From an uncultured Actinomycetes bacterium (GTDB taxonomy: Bacteria > Actinomycetota > Acidimicrobiia > Acidimicrobiales > Microtrichaceae), in assembly GCA_903941145.1 (NCBI GenBank), contig CAJANQ010000290.1, forward strand, positions 1-18,205: a stretch of DNA of 18,205 nt, written 5' to 3'. The position numbers and the translations under genes were made by a program. Under the pieces are notes generated by a model that was given only the letters and a program-made list of their open reading frames with translations, made no database searches and was not told where the DNA came from. Position 1 is the first letter of the stretch. Each line of letters starts with the position of its first letter. Of the stretch, positions 1 through 7,122 are shown one piece after another.

Positions 1-284
1 CCCTCCACCACGGCTGCGCCACGCTGTCCTCCGACGGGGGCGCCCTGCCAGAGGCGGGCGGCGACCGGGTCACCTACTTCTCCCCCAAGGACGCCGACGC
101 GCTCTGCGTGCTGGTCGAGCGGCACCTGCTCGACCCCGAGTACCACCAGGCCGCCGTGGACCGGGCCGCCGGCTGGACCGCCCCCACCTGGGAGGCTGCG
201 GCACAGGCGGTGGGCGACGCCCTGCGCACCCTGGGTGGCAGCACACCGCCGCTGGTCCCGGGCGGCTCCGGCGGGCATCGGTAG
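1..284 (+). CDS. Glycosyltransferase C-terminus (partial, GT-B/group-1 like)
   Basis: This is the 3' end of a gene that begins before the window. The open frame is read from base 3 and ends at TAG 282-284, giving 93 residues. The segment GGALPEAGGDRVTYFSPKD, followed by an acidic/Leu-rich stretch and a WxxPTWEAAAQAV helix, matches the usual C-terminal lobe of GT-B (GT4/group 1) glycosyltransferases, where G-A-L-P-E-x-x-G-D contacts the nucleotide sugar. Three further glycan-related genes follow on the same strand, so it probably belongs to an envelope polysaccharide or glycolipid cluster. The donor and acceptor cannot be told from the fragment. Confidence 0.75.
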   Translation, partial: LHHGCATLSSDGGALPEAGGDRVTYFSPKDADALCVLVERHLLDPEYHQAAVDRAAGWTAPTWEAAAQAVGDALRTLGGSTPPLVPGGSGGHR

Positions 285-287
285 GAT
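280..287 (+). promoter_or_regulatory. Possible extended -10 box GGTAGGAT
   Basis: GGTAGGAT overlaps the TAG stop of the upstream glycosyltransferase and lies about 50 nt before the next start. The same GGTAG(G/T)(T/A)T octamer lies before three other genes here (8881, 12831, and 18013 on the minus strand). No convincing -35 box is visible. It may be only an internal promoter within an operon. Confidence 0.25.
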
Positions 288-336
288 CGGACCGTCCTCG
301 GCCCGCCCACGGCAGTGCCCCGGACCGGTGCCACCG

Positions 337-1413
337 ATGCAGATCGCCTTCCTCTCGAACCGACCGGCCGTCCTGGCCGAGACCCTCGGCCACGTGCGGC
401 ACTTCATGCCGTGGGTCACCGAGGCTGTCGTGCTGGCCCCGGCGAAGGCGCACGCCCCGCTCACCGACCTGTCGGCCGCCACCGTCGGCGACGGGCTCGC
501 GCTCACGCTGGTCGACGAGTCCGAGCTGCTGACCGACGCCGAGCGGTCCCGCCTGGGCACCGCCCACGCCGCCCACAACGCCGTACTGCGCCGTGCGCTG
601 GTCGAACGCGGCCCCCTCGAGGACCGGTTCCTGCAGTCCGACGACGACTACCGCCCGCTCAAGCCGGTCGGCCCCGACTTCTTCGTCGAGGACGGCACCG
701 GCCGCATGGTCACCTACGCCTACTACGACCTGGCCCTGTGGCGCCGCGACGAGACCTCGTTCGACCGGGCCCAGCACGCCACCTATCTGGCGCTGCAGTA
801 CCTGGGGGCCGGACACCTCTCGTTCGCCTCGCACATGCCGCAGGTCCTCGACCGGGCGCTGACCGTCGACGCGTACGCCGCCGCCGACCGGCTCACCGAC
901 TCGACCGAGTTCTGCGAGTGGACGCTGCCCATCGGGTACGCCCAGCTCACCGACCCCGAACAGTTCGTCGAGCCCGAGGCGTTCACCACCATGTGCTGGC
1001 CCCGGCTGCCCCACGAGTGGCCGTTCTGGGTCCGGCCCGAGGAGCTCGTGTTCGAGAACTTCTACCCGGACCTCTACGGCCCCGGTCAGCTGTTCGACGG
1101 ACTACCCACCGCGCTCGACCCCGACCAGGCAGAGCGGCATGCCTTCGAGAAGATGCGCCGCTGGTACCGGTTCGACCTGGACGCCGGCCGGCTCAAGTTC
1201 CCCGAGGACGTCTCCAACCCGTGGCTCGGCGAGGCCGGCACGGCGTCCGGCCGGGCCCGGCGGCTGTTCTTCAAGGCGCTCCGCCCGGCGCGCCGGGCCT
1301 ACGAGTACGTGGCGCTCGAGGAGCGCACCCGCCTGGCCGAGCTGGCCGGCGCGGTGGACCGGCTCGAGCGGCTCGACCGCGGCGGCCGGCCCGACGGCAC
1401 CGACACCCCCTGA
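337..1413 (+). CDS. Stealth-like sugar/sugar-phosphate transferase
   Basis: Predicted cytoplasmic protein of 358 aa. I chose ATG 337 because MQIAFLSNRP is a typical Rossmann/GT-A opening; an in-frame GTG at 328 is possible and no clear Shine-Dalgarno is present. The centre reads FLQSDDDYRPLKPVGPDFF, with D102-D103-D104, then a His-containing segment (SFASHMPQVLDRAL) and a STEFCEW patch. This order resembles the conserved regions of Stealth-family proteins, which transfer hexose-1-phosphate in capsule and Actinobacterial glycan synthesis and carry a comparable (N/D)DD motif and a downstream His. The C-terminus is Arg-rich and probably coiled. It lies between glycosyltransferases on the same strand. 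The family assignment is from motif resemblance only; a generic GT-A enzyme is the alternative. Confidence 0.5.
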   Translation: MQIAFLSNRPAVLAETLGHVRHFMPWVTEAVVLAPAKAHAPLTDLSAATVGDGLALTLVDESELLTDAERSRLGTAHAAHNAVLRRALVERGPLEDRFLQSDDDYRPLKPVGPDFFVEDGTGRMVTYAYYDLALWRRDETSFDRAQHATYLALQYLGAGHLSFASHMPQVLDRALTVDAYAAADRLTDSTEFCEWTLPIGYAQLTDPEQFVEPEAFTTMCWPRLPHEWPFWVRPEELVFENFYPDLYGPGQLFDGLPTALDPDQAERHAFEKMRRWYRFDLDAGRLKFPEDVSNPWLGEAGTASGRARRLFFKALRPARRAYEYVALEERTRLAELAGAVDRLERLDRGGRPDGTDTP

Positions 1414-1463
1414 GCCGGCGGCCTGACGCACGGCCAGCTGCACGACACGACGCAAGGAACCGA

Positions 1464-3116
1464 GTGGGCGAACGCACGAACCCTGACGAGCAGCGGACCC
1501 TGCTCGACGACGTCGACCGCGACGCACCCGGCGTCGACCGCTGGCTGCTCGGGCTCACCGCACTCTCGCTGGTGGTCGGCGTGGTCGGCCGGCTCGCGCC
1601 GCGCAGCGACCTGTGGCTCGACGAGGCGCTCAGCGTCAACATCGCCCGGCTCCCCCTGGGGCAGATCCCCGAGGCGCTCCGCCACGACGGCCACCCGCCG
1701 CTCTACTACGCGCTGCTCCACTTCTGGACGGCCGTCGACACGTCGAACTGGTGGGTCCGGGCGCTCTCGGCGCTGATCGCGTTCGCCGGGTTCCCCCTCG
1801 CCTACCTGGTCGGACGACGGATCGGCAGCCGGGTCGCTGGTGACGCGCTCGGTGCCCGACGCACCGGCCTGCTCATGCTGGCGGTCTACGCGGTCGTCCC
1901 CTACGGCATCCGCTACGGCGCCGAGACCCGCATGTACTCGCTGGTCATCGTCGAGGTGCTCGCCGGCTACCTGCTGGTCGACAACCTGTGGTCCGGGCGC
2001 ACCAGCGGACGGAACCGGGCGCTCTCGGCGGCGGGACTGGTCCTCGCCACCACCGCGCTGCTCTGGACCCACTACTGGTCGCTGTGGCTGATCGGCACCG
2101 TGGGCCTGGTGGCGCTCTGGCAGTCCGTCCGTGGCCGCAGCCCCGAGACCCGCACCGGCGCCCGCTGGTCCGTCGGCGCCATGGTGGCGGGCGGGTTGCT
2201 GTTCGCGCCGTGGCTCCCGACGATGCTCTACCAGTCGGCCCACACCGGCACGCCGTGGGGCAAGGCGTTCCGGCCCACGACGATGCTGCTGGTCGCGGTC
2301 GTCGACTTTGCTGGCGGCGCGTTTGCCGAGGCGCAGCTGCTCTCGTACCTGCTGGTCAGCCTGGTCGCCGCGGCGCTGGTCGTGCGCGCCGTCCGCAACC
2401 CCACGCCCCAGCTGGTGCTCGGTGCGCGGCCGCTCCCCCGGGTCCGCACCGAGGTCGGCGTGCTGCTGGTCACCCTCGGCGTGGCGTGGGCCGTGAGCTA
2501 CGTCGCGAGCGGCACGTTCGCCTCGCGGTACGCCTCGGTCGTCTACCCGCTGTTCCTGGCCGCAGTCGCCGCCGGCATCGCGCTGGCCCGGACCCCTCGG
2601 GCGACCGCGGTGCTGCTGGCCGTCGTGCTGGCCGGCTCCTCGGTGGCCGCTGCGGTCGAGGTCCGCGCCGACCGCAGCCAGTCCGGCGTCGTCGCCGACA
2701 GGGTCCTGACCGACGTGGCCCGGGGCGGGGCGAACGTCAGCCCGGTGATCGTGGTCTGCCCCGACCAGCTGGGGCCAGCGGTGGGCCGGGCCCTCGCCCG
2801 CCGGTCCCCGAGCGGCTGGCCCAAGGTCGTGCCGTTCCCCTCTGCCGGGAACCCCGACCTGGTCGACTGGGTCGACTACAAGCAGCGCAACACGGCCGCC
2901 GACCCGGGCAAGTTCGTCGCCGAGCTGACGGCCGACCTGCCGCCCACCGCGACGGTGTACCTGGCTGCCAACAACTCGTACAAGACGTTCGAGGGCAAGT
3001 GCGAGGGCGTGGCGGCAGCGCTGTCGGCCGACCGGGACCCCGAGCTCCTGGTCAAGGGTGACGCCGACAACTTCTTCGAGGCGTTCAGCCTGACGGCGTT
3101 CAGGCCGCGCACATGA
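1464..3116 (+). CDS. GT-C membrane glycosyltransferase, PMT/ArnT-like
   Basis: Integral membrane protein of 550 aa that would transfer a sugar from a polyprenyl-phosphate donor on the outer face of the membrane. GTG 1464 is chosen because AAGGAA (1454-1459) lies just upstream; the frame is open further 5' but overlaps the preceding gene. After a first membrane segment (about residues 27-45) comes DLWLDEALSV with D53-E54, the acidic pair in the first external loop that marks GT39/ArnT-type enzymes, followed by HDGHPPLYYALLHFW and the second-loop signature YGAETRMYSL. About ten hydrophobic helices follow, then a soluble C-terminal domain of roughly 150 residues beginning near AAVEVRADRSQ. Its stop overlaps the next start (ATGA, 3113-3116), implying translational coupling. 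Substrates are unknown. Confidence 0.8.
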   Translation: MGERTNPDEQRTLLDDVDRDAPGVDRWLLGLTALSLVVGVVGRLAPRSDLWLDEALSVNIARLPLGQIPEALRHDGHPPLYYALLHFWTAVDTSNWWVRALSALIAFAGFPLAYLVGRRIGSRVAGDALGARRTGLLMLAVYAVVPYGIRYGAETRMYSLVIVEVLAGYLLVDNLWSGRTSGRNRALSAAGLVLATTALLWTHYWSLWLIGTVGLVALWQSVRGRSPETRTGARWSVGAMVAGGLLFAPWLPTMLYQSAHTGTPWGKAFRPTTMLLVAVVDFAGGAFAEAQLLSYLLVSLVAAALVVRAVRNPTPQLVLGARPLPRVRTEVGVLLVTLGVAWAVSYVASGTFASRYASVVYPLFLAAVAAGIALARTPRATAVLLAVVLAGSSVAAAVEVRADRSQSGVVADRVLTDVARGGANVSPVIVVCPDQLGPAVGRALARRSPSGWPKVVPFPSAGNPDLVDWVDYKQRNTAADPGKFVAELTADLPPTATVYLAANNSYKTFEGKCEGVAAALSADRDPELLVKGDADNFFEAFSLTAFRPRT

Positions 3117-4300
3117 CCGACCTCGGCGTCGCCGAGGACGGCACGCCGAACAGCTCCTTGCCGACGCGTGTCCCTGCGCTGGTCCCGACGGCCGTCGGCT
3201 GGGTCTGGGCCCGCCTGTGCGTGGCGGTCGGGTTCGTCGTGGCCCACCTCCTGTCAGGCTCCGTTCGGCTCCCCGACGGACGACTGCACCTGCAGGAAGG
3301 CCTGCTGACCTGGGACGGGACCTACTACCGGGTGCTCGCGGAGGGCGGCTACGGCGCTGGTGTCGAGGGGGCAGGCCGGTTCTTCCCGCTCTACCCCGCC
3401 GTCGGCAAGGTGCTCGGGCCGGTGTTCGCGGATCGACCGGACGTCGCACTCCTCCTGCTGACCAACGTCGCAGCGTTCGCGGCCGGCCTGGTGGTGTGGC
3501 AGCTCACGAGCGAGGTGTTCCGCAACCGGCGCGCCGCTGACCGCTCCGCGTGGGTGCTGGCGCTCTGGCCGGCGGCGTTCGTCCTGGTCTTCGCCTACGC
3601 CGAGAGCCTGTTCGTGCTCGCCGTGGCGGCCACGCTCCTCATGCTGCACCGCCGGTCGTTCGGCCTCGCCGGACTGCTGGCCCTTGTCGCTGCGCTGGTC
3701 CGGCCGGTGGGCCTGCTGCTCGTCGTGCCCGCGGTCGTCGACGTGGTCGTTGCGTGGTCCGGCCGTCCTGACCGGCCCGGCCCCCGCAACGAGGACGACG
3801 ACCGGCCGCCGCCCAAGGTCCTGGGGTCGGTCATCGCGGTCCTCGGCGCACCGGTCGGCACCCTGCTGGCGTTCACGTGGATCTCCGCCGCGTCGGGCGA
3901 GGCGTGGTCCGCACCGCTCACGGTCCAGCGCCAGCTGCGCGCCGGGTTCCACGAACCGGTGACCCGGCTGGTCCGGGCCCTGGTCGACGTCGGCAGCGGG
4001 AACTTCCGCGACCTGCCGAACCTGGCGTTCGCCGTCCTGGGGATCGGCCTGCTCGTCATCTCGTTCCGGCGGCGGCAGCCGTGGTCGTGGCTGGCGTACT
4101 CGCTGGTCACGCTGCTGATGGTGCTGTCGGCCAACAACATCGACTCGCTCGGCCGCTACCTCATGGCCGCCGTGCCGCTCCTGGTCGTGCTGGCGCAGTG
4201 GGCCGACCGGCCGTGGCGGGTGCGCACGGTGGTCACGCTCGGCTCGGTGGGCCTGGTCGGCGGGACCGCCGCGGCGCTCCTGGGCCACATGGTCCCCTGA
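3113..4300 (+). CDS. PIG-V-like (GT76-type) membrane mannosyltransferase
   Basis: Multi-pass membrane protein of 395 aa. After an N-terminal helix it carries WDGTYYRVLAEGGYG (D68 in the first loop) and then RFFPLYPAVGKVLG, the WD...Y..IA..GY....FFPLYP pattern of the PIG-V/GT76 family, whose members transfer mannose from a dolichyl or polyprenyl phosphate donor. FAYAESLFVLAVAATL and ALVRPVGLLL in the following helices also fit that family. It starts within the stop codon of the preceding GT-C gene (4-bp overlap), so the two are almost certainly co-translated. Its own stop codon (4298-4300) runs into a palindromic repeat. In Actinobacteria such enzymes decorate lipoglycans or exported proteins; the acceptor here is unknown. 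Confidence 0.8.
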   Translation: MTDLGVAEDGTPNSSLPTRVPALVPTAVGWVWARLCVAVGFVVAHLLSGSVRLPDGRLHLQEGLLTWDGTYYRVLAEGGYGAGVEGAGRFFPLYPAVGKVLGPVFADRPDVALLLLTNVAAFAAGLVVWQLTSEVFRNRRAADRSAWVLALWPAAFVLVFAYAESLFVLAVAATLLMLHRRSFGLAGLLALVAALVRPVGLLLVVPAVVDVVVAWSGRPDRPGPRNEDDDRPPPKVLGSVIAVLGAPVGTLLAFTWISAASGEAWSAPLTVQRQLRAGFHEPVTRLVRALVDVGSGNFRDLPNLAFAVLGIGLLVISFRRRQPWSWLAYSLVTLLMVLSANNIDSLGRYLMAAVPLLVVLAQWADRPWRVRTVVTLGSVGLVGGTAAALLGHMVP

Positions 4301-4345
4301 CCTTGCACGTTGTCGACCTCTCACAGGTCCGTTTCGTACAAGGTC
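4299..4345. repeat. Palindromic repeat element, copy 1
   Basis: A 47-nt near-palindrome beginning inside the mannosyltransferase stop codon. The outer arms are GACCTTGCAC and GTACAAGGTC, with one mismatch; inner arms GACC and GGTC enclose a 7-nt loop. It shares length and layout with the element at 4357 and lies tail-to-tail between convergent genes, so it could act as a bidirectional terminator or be a REP-like repeat. Confidence 0.7.
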
Positions 4346-4356
4346 GCCATGTCCCG

Positions 4357-4407
4357 CCGACCTTGAACGATTTCGACCGCCCTGAGGTCGGACTACTTCA
4401 AGGTCGG
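4357..4407. repeat. Palindromic repeat element, copy 2
   Basis: Second unit, 60 bp downstream of copy 1 measured start to start. The outer stem CCGACCTTGAA / TTCAAGGTCGG is a perfect 11 bp; the inner stem CGACC (4374-4378) / GGTCG (4386-4390) closes a 7-nt loop. Bases differ from copy 1 in the arms but pairing is kept, which suggests selection on the hairpin. No clear T-run follows on either strand. Confidence 0.75.
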
Positions 4408-4421
4408 GAGCGGGAGGGGGG

Positions 4422-5951
4422 TCAGCTGCGCTCGGCGGTGGTGGGCGCGTCGAGCGCGGCCCGGAAGAACTCTGCGTCCTCGAACAGCGAGACGTCCTTC
4501 AGGAAGATCTTGCCGTAGCGCTCGAAGTACACGAGCTGCTTGGACAGCAGGAACACGCTGCGGTCGAAGTCGGAGTCCATCGCCCCGTGCGCCTCGAGCG
4601 CGGCACGCACCCGGCGCTGCTCGCGGAACCGGCGGTACACGGCCCGCAGCGTCAGCTCGTTGGCCTCGAGCCCCTTGGCCTCGGCGATGCGGCGCTGCGG
4701 GGCGGTGAGCAGGTCGGCCAGGGAGACCTCGCCGAACGGCTGGGTCAGCACGGGCTCGATGGCCATGCGCATGAACATCTCGACCTGGGCGTGGTCCATG
4801 CCGAGCTGTTCGGAGAACACCGGGCCGTACATCTTCTGCGTGAGCGAGGCGATGTCGGGCCAGGCGTCCTCGTTGCCGAGCGCGGCCTCGATCATCAGGC
4901 GGAAGAACCGGTGCGTCTCAGGGTCGAGCCGGCCGACGATCCCCCAGTCGATGACGCCAACTCGGCCGTCGGGCAGGAGCAGCAGGTTGCCGGCGTGGAC
5001 GTCGCCGTGGAACGTGCCCCAGCGGATGGCGGTGAGCAGGAAGCCCTTGATGACCTCCTGCACGACCGGGCCCGGGTCGTACCCGTAGCCGGCGACGGTG
5101 GTCAGGTCGTCAACCGCCACGCCGTCGAGGAACTCCATGGTGAGCACGCGCGGGCCGCTGAGCTCGGGGAAGACCTCGGGCACGGTGACGCGGGGTAGGT
5201 GCACCTGCTGGAGCAGCTGCCGGTAGTGCTGCATGGCCCGGGCCTCGTTGCGCAGGTCGAGCTCCTCGCCGATCTGCACGCGGAACCCCTGGAACATCGA
5301 CAACAGCTGCCCCGCCGCGTACTCACCGGTCTGCTTGGCCACCACGTCGAGCAGCGGCTGGAACAGGTCGAGGTCGGTCGCCACGCGGCGCTCGATACCG
5401 GGGCGCAGCACCTTGACGGCCACACGTCGGCCGTCGCGCGTCGTGGCCTTGTGGACCACCGAGATCGAGGCCCGGCCGATCGGGGTCTCGGAGAACGACC
5501 AGAACGCCTCGTCGAGCGGCATGCCCAGGTCGGCCTCGACGGCGCGGCGAACCTCGTCGAACGGCACCGGTTTGCCCGTGTCGAGGCAGGAGCGGAACTC
5601 GGCCGCCACCGACTCGCCGAAAACGCCAGGGCTGGAGCCGACCAGCTGGCCGAACTTCATGAACGTGGCGCCCAGCTCCTCGAACGTCTTGCGGAGCGGC
5701 CGGGCGTAGGCGTCGGGGCGGTGGTTGCGGGTGACGGTCGACTTGAGGGCGAGCGGCGCGAAGTTGCGGGAGGCCACGAACGCAATCTCCCGGGCCCGGG
5801 CCAGCACCTCACGGCGAGGGGTGGGCGGCAGCTCACGGGGGAACACCCGGGGCACGCTCTCCCAGAGTGCGTCGAGCTGTGCCTCGTCGAGCTCGAAGGT
5901 CGGCTCGTCGTCGGTGTCGACGCCCTCGTCGCTGCGGGGAGATTCGGCCAC
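4422..5951 (-). CDS. ABC1/UbiB-family atypical protein kinase
   Basis: Protein of 509 aa in the ABC1/ADCK/UbiB family, which has a protein-kinase-like fold and ATPase activity and is tied to isoprenoid-lipid (quinone) metabolism in many organisms. Family hallmarks in order: KFGQ (K99-Q102, the KxGQ inhibitory motif), AVKV with the ATP-binding K180, HGDVHAGN (H315-N322, catalytic loop, equivalent to the usual HGDxHPGN with A for P), and IDWG (D335, metal-binding DFG equivalent). The start is GTG 5951, five bases after a strong AGGAGGAA site (5964-5957); the frame is open further upstream but that extension lacks such a signal. The substrate is unknown and there is no quinone gene nearby. It is divergent from the membrane-protein gene at 6064. 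Confidence 0.85.
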   Translation of the reverse strand: MAESPRSDEGVDTDDEPTFELDEAQLDALWESVPRVFPRELPPTPRREVLARAREIAFVASRNFAPLALKSTVTRNHRPDAYARPLRKTFEELGATFMKFGQLVGSSPGVFGESVAAEFRSCLDTGKPVPFDEVRRAVEADLGMPLDEAFWSFSETPIGRASISVVHKATTRDGRRVAVKVLRPGIERRVATDLDLFQPLLDVVAKQTGEYAAGQLLSMFQGFRVQIGEELDLRNEARAMQHYRQLLQQVHLPRVTVPEVFPELSGPRVLTMEFLDGVAVDDLTTVAGYGYDPGPVVQEVIKGFLLTAIRWGTFHGDVHAGNLLLLPDGRVGVIDWGIVGRLDPETHRFFRLMIEAALGNEDAWPDIASLTQKMYGPVFSEQLGMDHAQVEMFMRMAIEPVLTQPFGEVSLADLLTAPQRRIAEAKGLEANELTLRAVYRRFREQRRVRAALEAHGAMDSDFDRSVFLLSKQLVYFERYGKIFLKDVSLFEDAEFFRAALDAPTTAERS

Positions 5952-6063
5952 GGTGGTTCCTCCTGTGCAGCGCGCCACGTCGTCGTGCGGCTGCCCGGTG
6001 CACATGCTGATGGCGGCCACCCGTGTCGGGCAAGGCCCGTGCGACCTCTGCCACACTTGCCGC

Positions 6064-7122
6064 ATGCGTCCCCGCTCCACGACTGCCCGGCTGGCGGTCG
6101 GAGTCGTCCTGGCACTCGCCGGCGGGCTCGGGCTCGTGCTCGCTGCAGCCTCGCCGGCCGCCGCCGACGGAGCGAGGCCCTCCGGCTACGAGTCGGTGGT
6201 CGACCGGGTCGACCCCGTCGTGGACGGGGCGCGGGTCACGGTCGTCGGCGGAGACGCCTTCCTGCAGGTGACCACGCGGCCCGGCACCGAGGTCGTGGTG
6301 CCCGGGTACGACGGCGAGCCCTACCTGCGCATCGGTCGCGACGGCGTCGTCGCGGTCAACCGACGCTCCCCCGCCTACTGGCTCAACCAGTCCCTCGACG
6401 GCCGGGGCACCCTGCCGCAGTCGGCCAGCTCGTCGGCCGACCCCGAGTGGCAGCCCACCGGCGCACGGGGCCGCGTCGCATGGCATGACCACCGGATCCA
6501 CTGGATGCTGGCAGCCCGGCCCACGACCGGACCAGGAGGTCTGGTCCAGGAGTGGTCGGTCCCGCTCTCCGTGAACGGCCAGAAGGTCACGGTGGAGGGA
6601 CGCCTCCTCTACCTGGGCGCCACCGTGCCCTGGCCCCAGCTGCTCCTGCTCGCCCTGTCGGGGGTCGGCACCGCCGTGCTGGTGGGTCGGTGGGCCCGGC
6701 ACCGGCACCAGCAGCTGTTCACACTCTTTGTGGCGTCCGCCCTCGCGCTGTTCCTGGCCTGGTCGACCTTCCGAGCCAGCCCGCCCGACGCCGGTGCGAG
6801 CCTGTTGCCCACCCTGGTCGCCGCGGCCGCCATGCTGCTGGTGGCCGTTGCCCCCGGACTGCCCAGGGTGCCGCTCGCGCTCGCGTCCGCCGCCACGCTG
6901 ATCGGCTGGGCGCTGGTCCGCAGCGCCGCGGTGTGGTCGCCGGTCGTCCCGACGACGCTGCCCGGCTGGGTGGACCGCCTGGGCACCGTGGTCGTGCTGG
7001 GCGCTGCGGCGGGGGTGGCGTTCGTACTCGTCCGGCACCCGCTCGGACCGGACGCCGGGCCGAGCGCCGGCGGTGCGGAGGACGACGGGCTTCCCGGCAG
7101 CTCGGCGCCCGAGCTGGCCTAG
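6064..7122 (+). CDS. Exported membrane protein with WHDHRIHWM motif, unknown function
   Basis: Predicted 352 aa. An N-terminal signal peptide ends near SPAAA|D (cleavage about residue 34). An extracytoplasmic domain of about 160 residues contains EVVVPGYDGEPYLRIGRDG, NRRSPAYWLNQ and WHDHRIHWM (W140-M148, three His and one Asp). About five membrane helices then occupy roughly residues 185-335, ending in a short acidic tail. The GY.GEPYLR...NRRSPA...WHDHRxHWM combination is one I associate with conserved Actinobacterial membrane proteins of unknown role. The His/Asp cluster could bind a metal such as copper, which is inference. ATG 6064 is chosen because it opens a classic signal peptide; no strong Shine-Dalgarno is seen. 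Its TAG stop overlaps the opposing helicase stop within CTAG (7119-7122). Confidence 0.7.
   Translation: MRPRSTTARLAVGVVLALAGGLGLVLAAASPAAADGARPSGYESVVDRVDPVVDGARVTVVGGDAFLQVTTRPGTEVVVPGYDGEPYLRIGRDGVVAVNRRSPAYWLNQSLDGRGTLPQSASSSADPEWQPTGARGRVAWHDHRIHWMLAARPTTGPGGLVQEWSVPLSVNGQKVTVEGRLLYLGATVPWPQLLLLALSGVGTAVLVGRWARHRHQQLFTLFVASALALFLAWSTFRASPPDAGASLLPTLVAAAAMLLVAVAPGLPRVPLALASAATLIGWALVRSAAVWSPVVPTTLPGWVDRLGTVVVLGAAAGVAFVLVRHPLGPDAGPSAGGAEDDGLPGSSAPELA

Noticed and set aside
1299..3449. Long open frame on the minus strand opposite the glycosyltransferase genes
   Set aside because: Arg/Gln/Gly/Pro-rich low-complexity translation with no domain; it is the antisense of a well-supported membrane protein in high-GC DNA.
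6030..6061. GGCAAG...CTTGCC inverted repeat before the membrane-protein gene
   Set aside because: Only 6 bp with a 21-nt spacer, easily expected by chance; no supporting signal.
5952..6100. Upstream extension of the ABC1-kinase gene to a start at 6080
   Set aside because: It would overlap the divergent membrane-protein gene and bypass the strong AGGAGGAA site just before GTG 5951.
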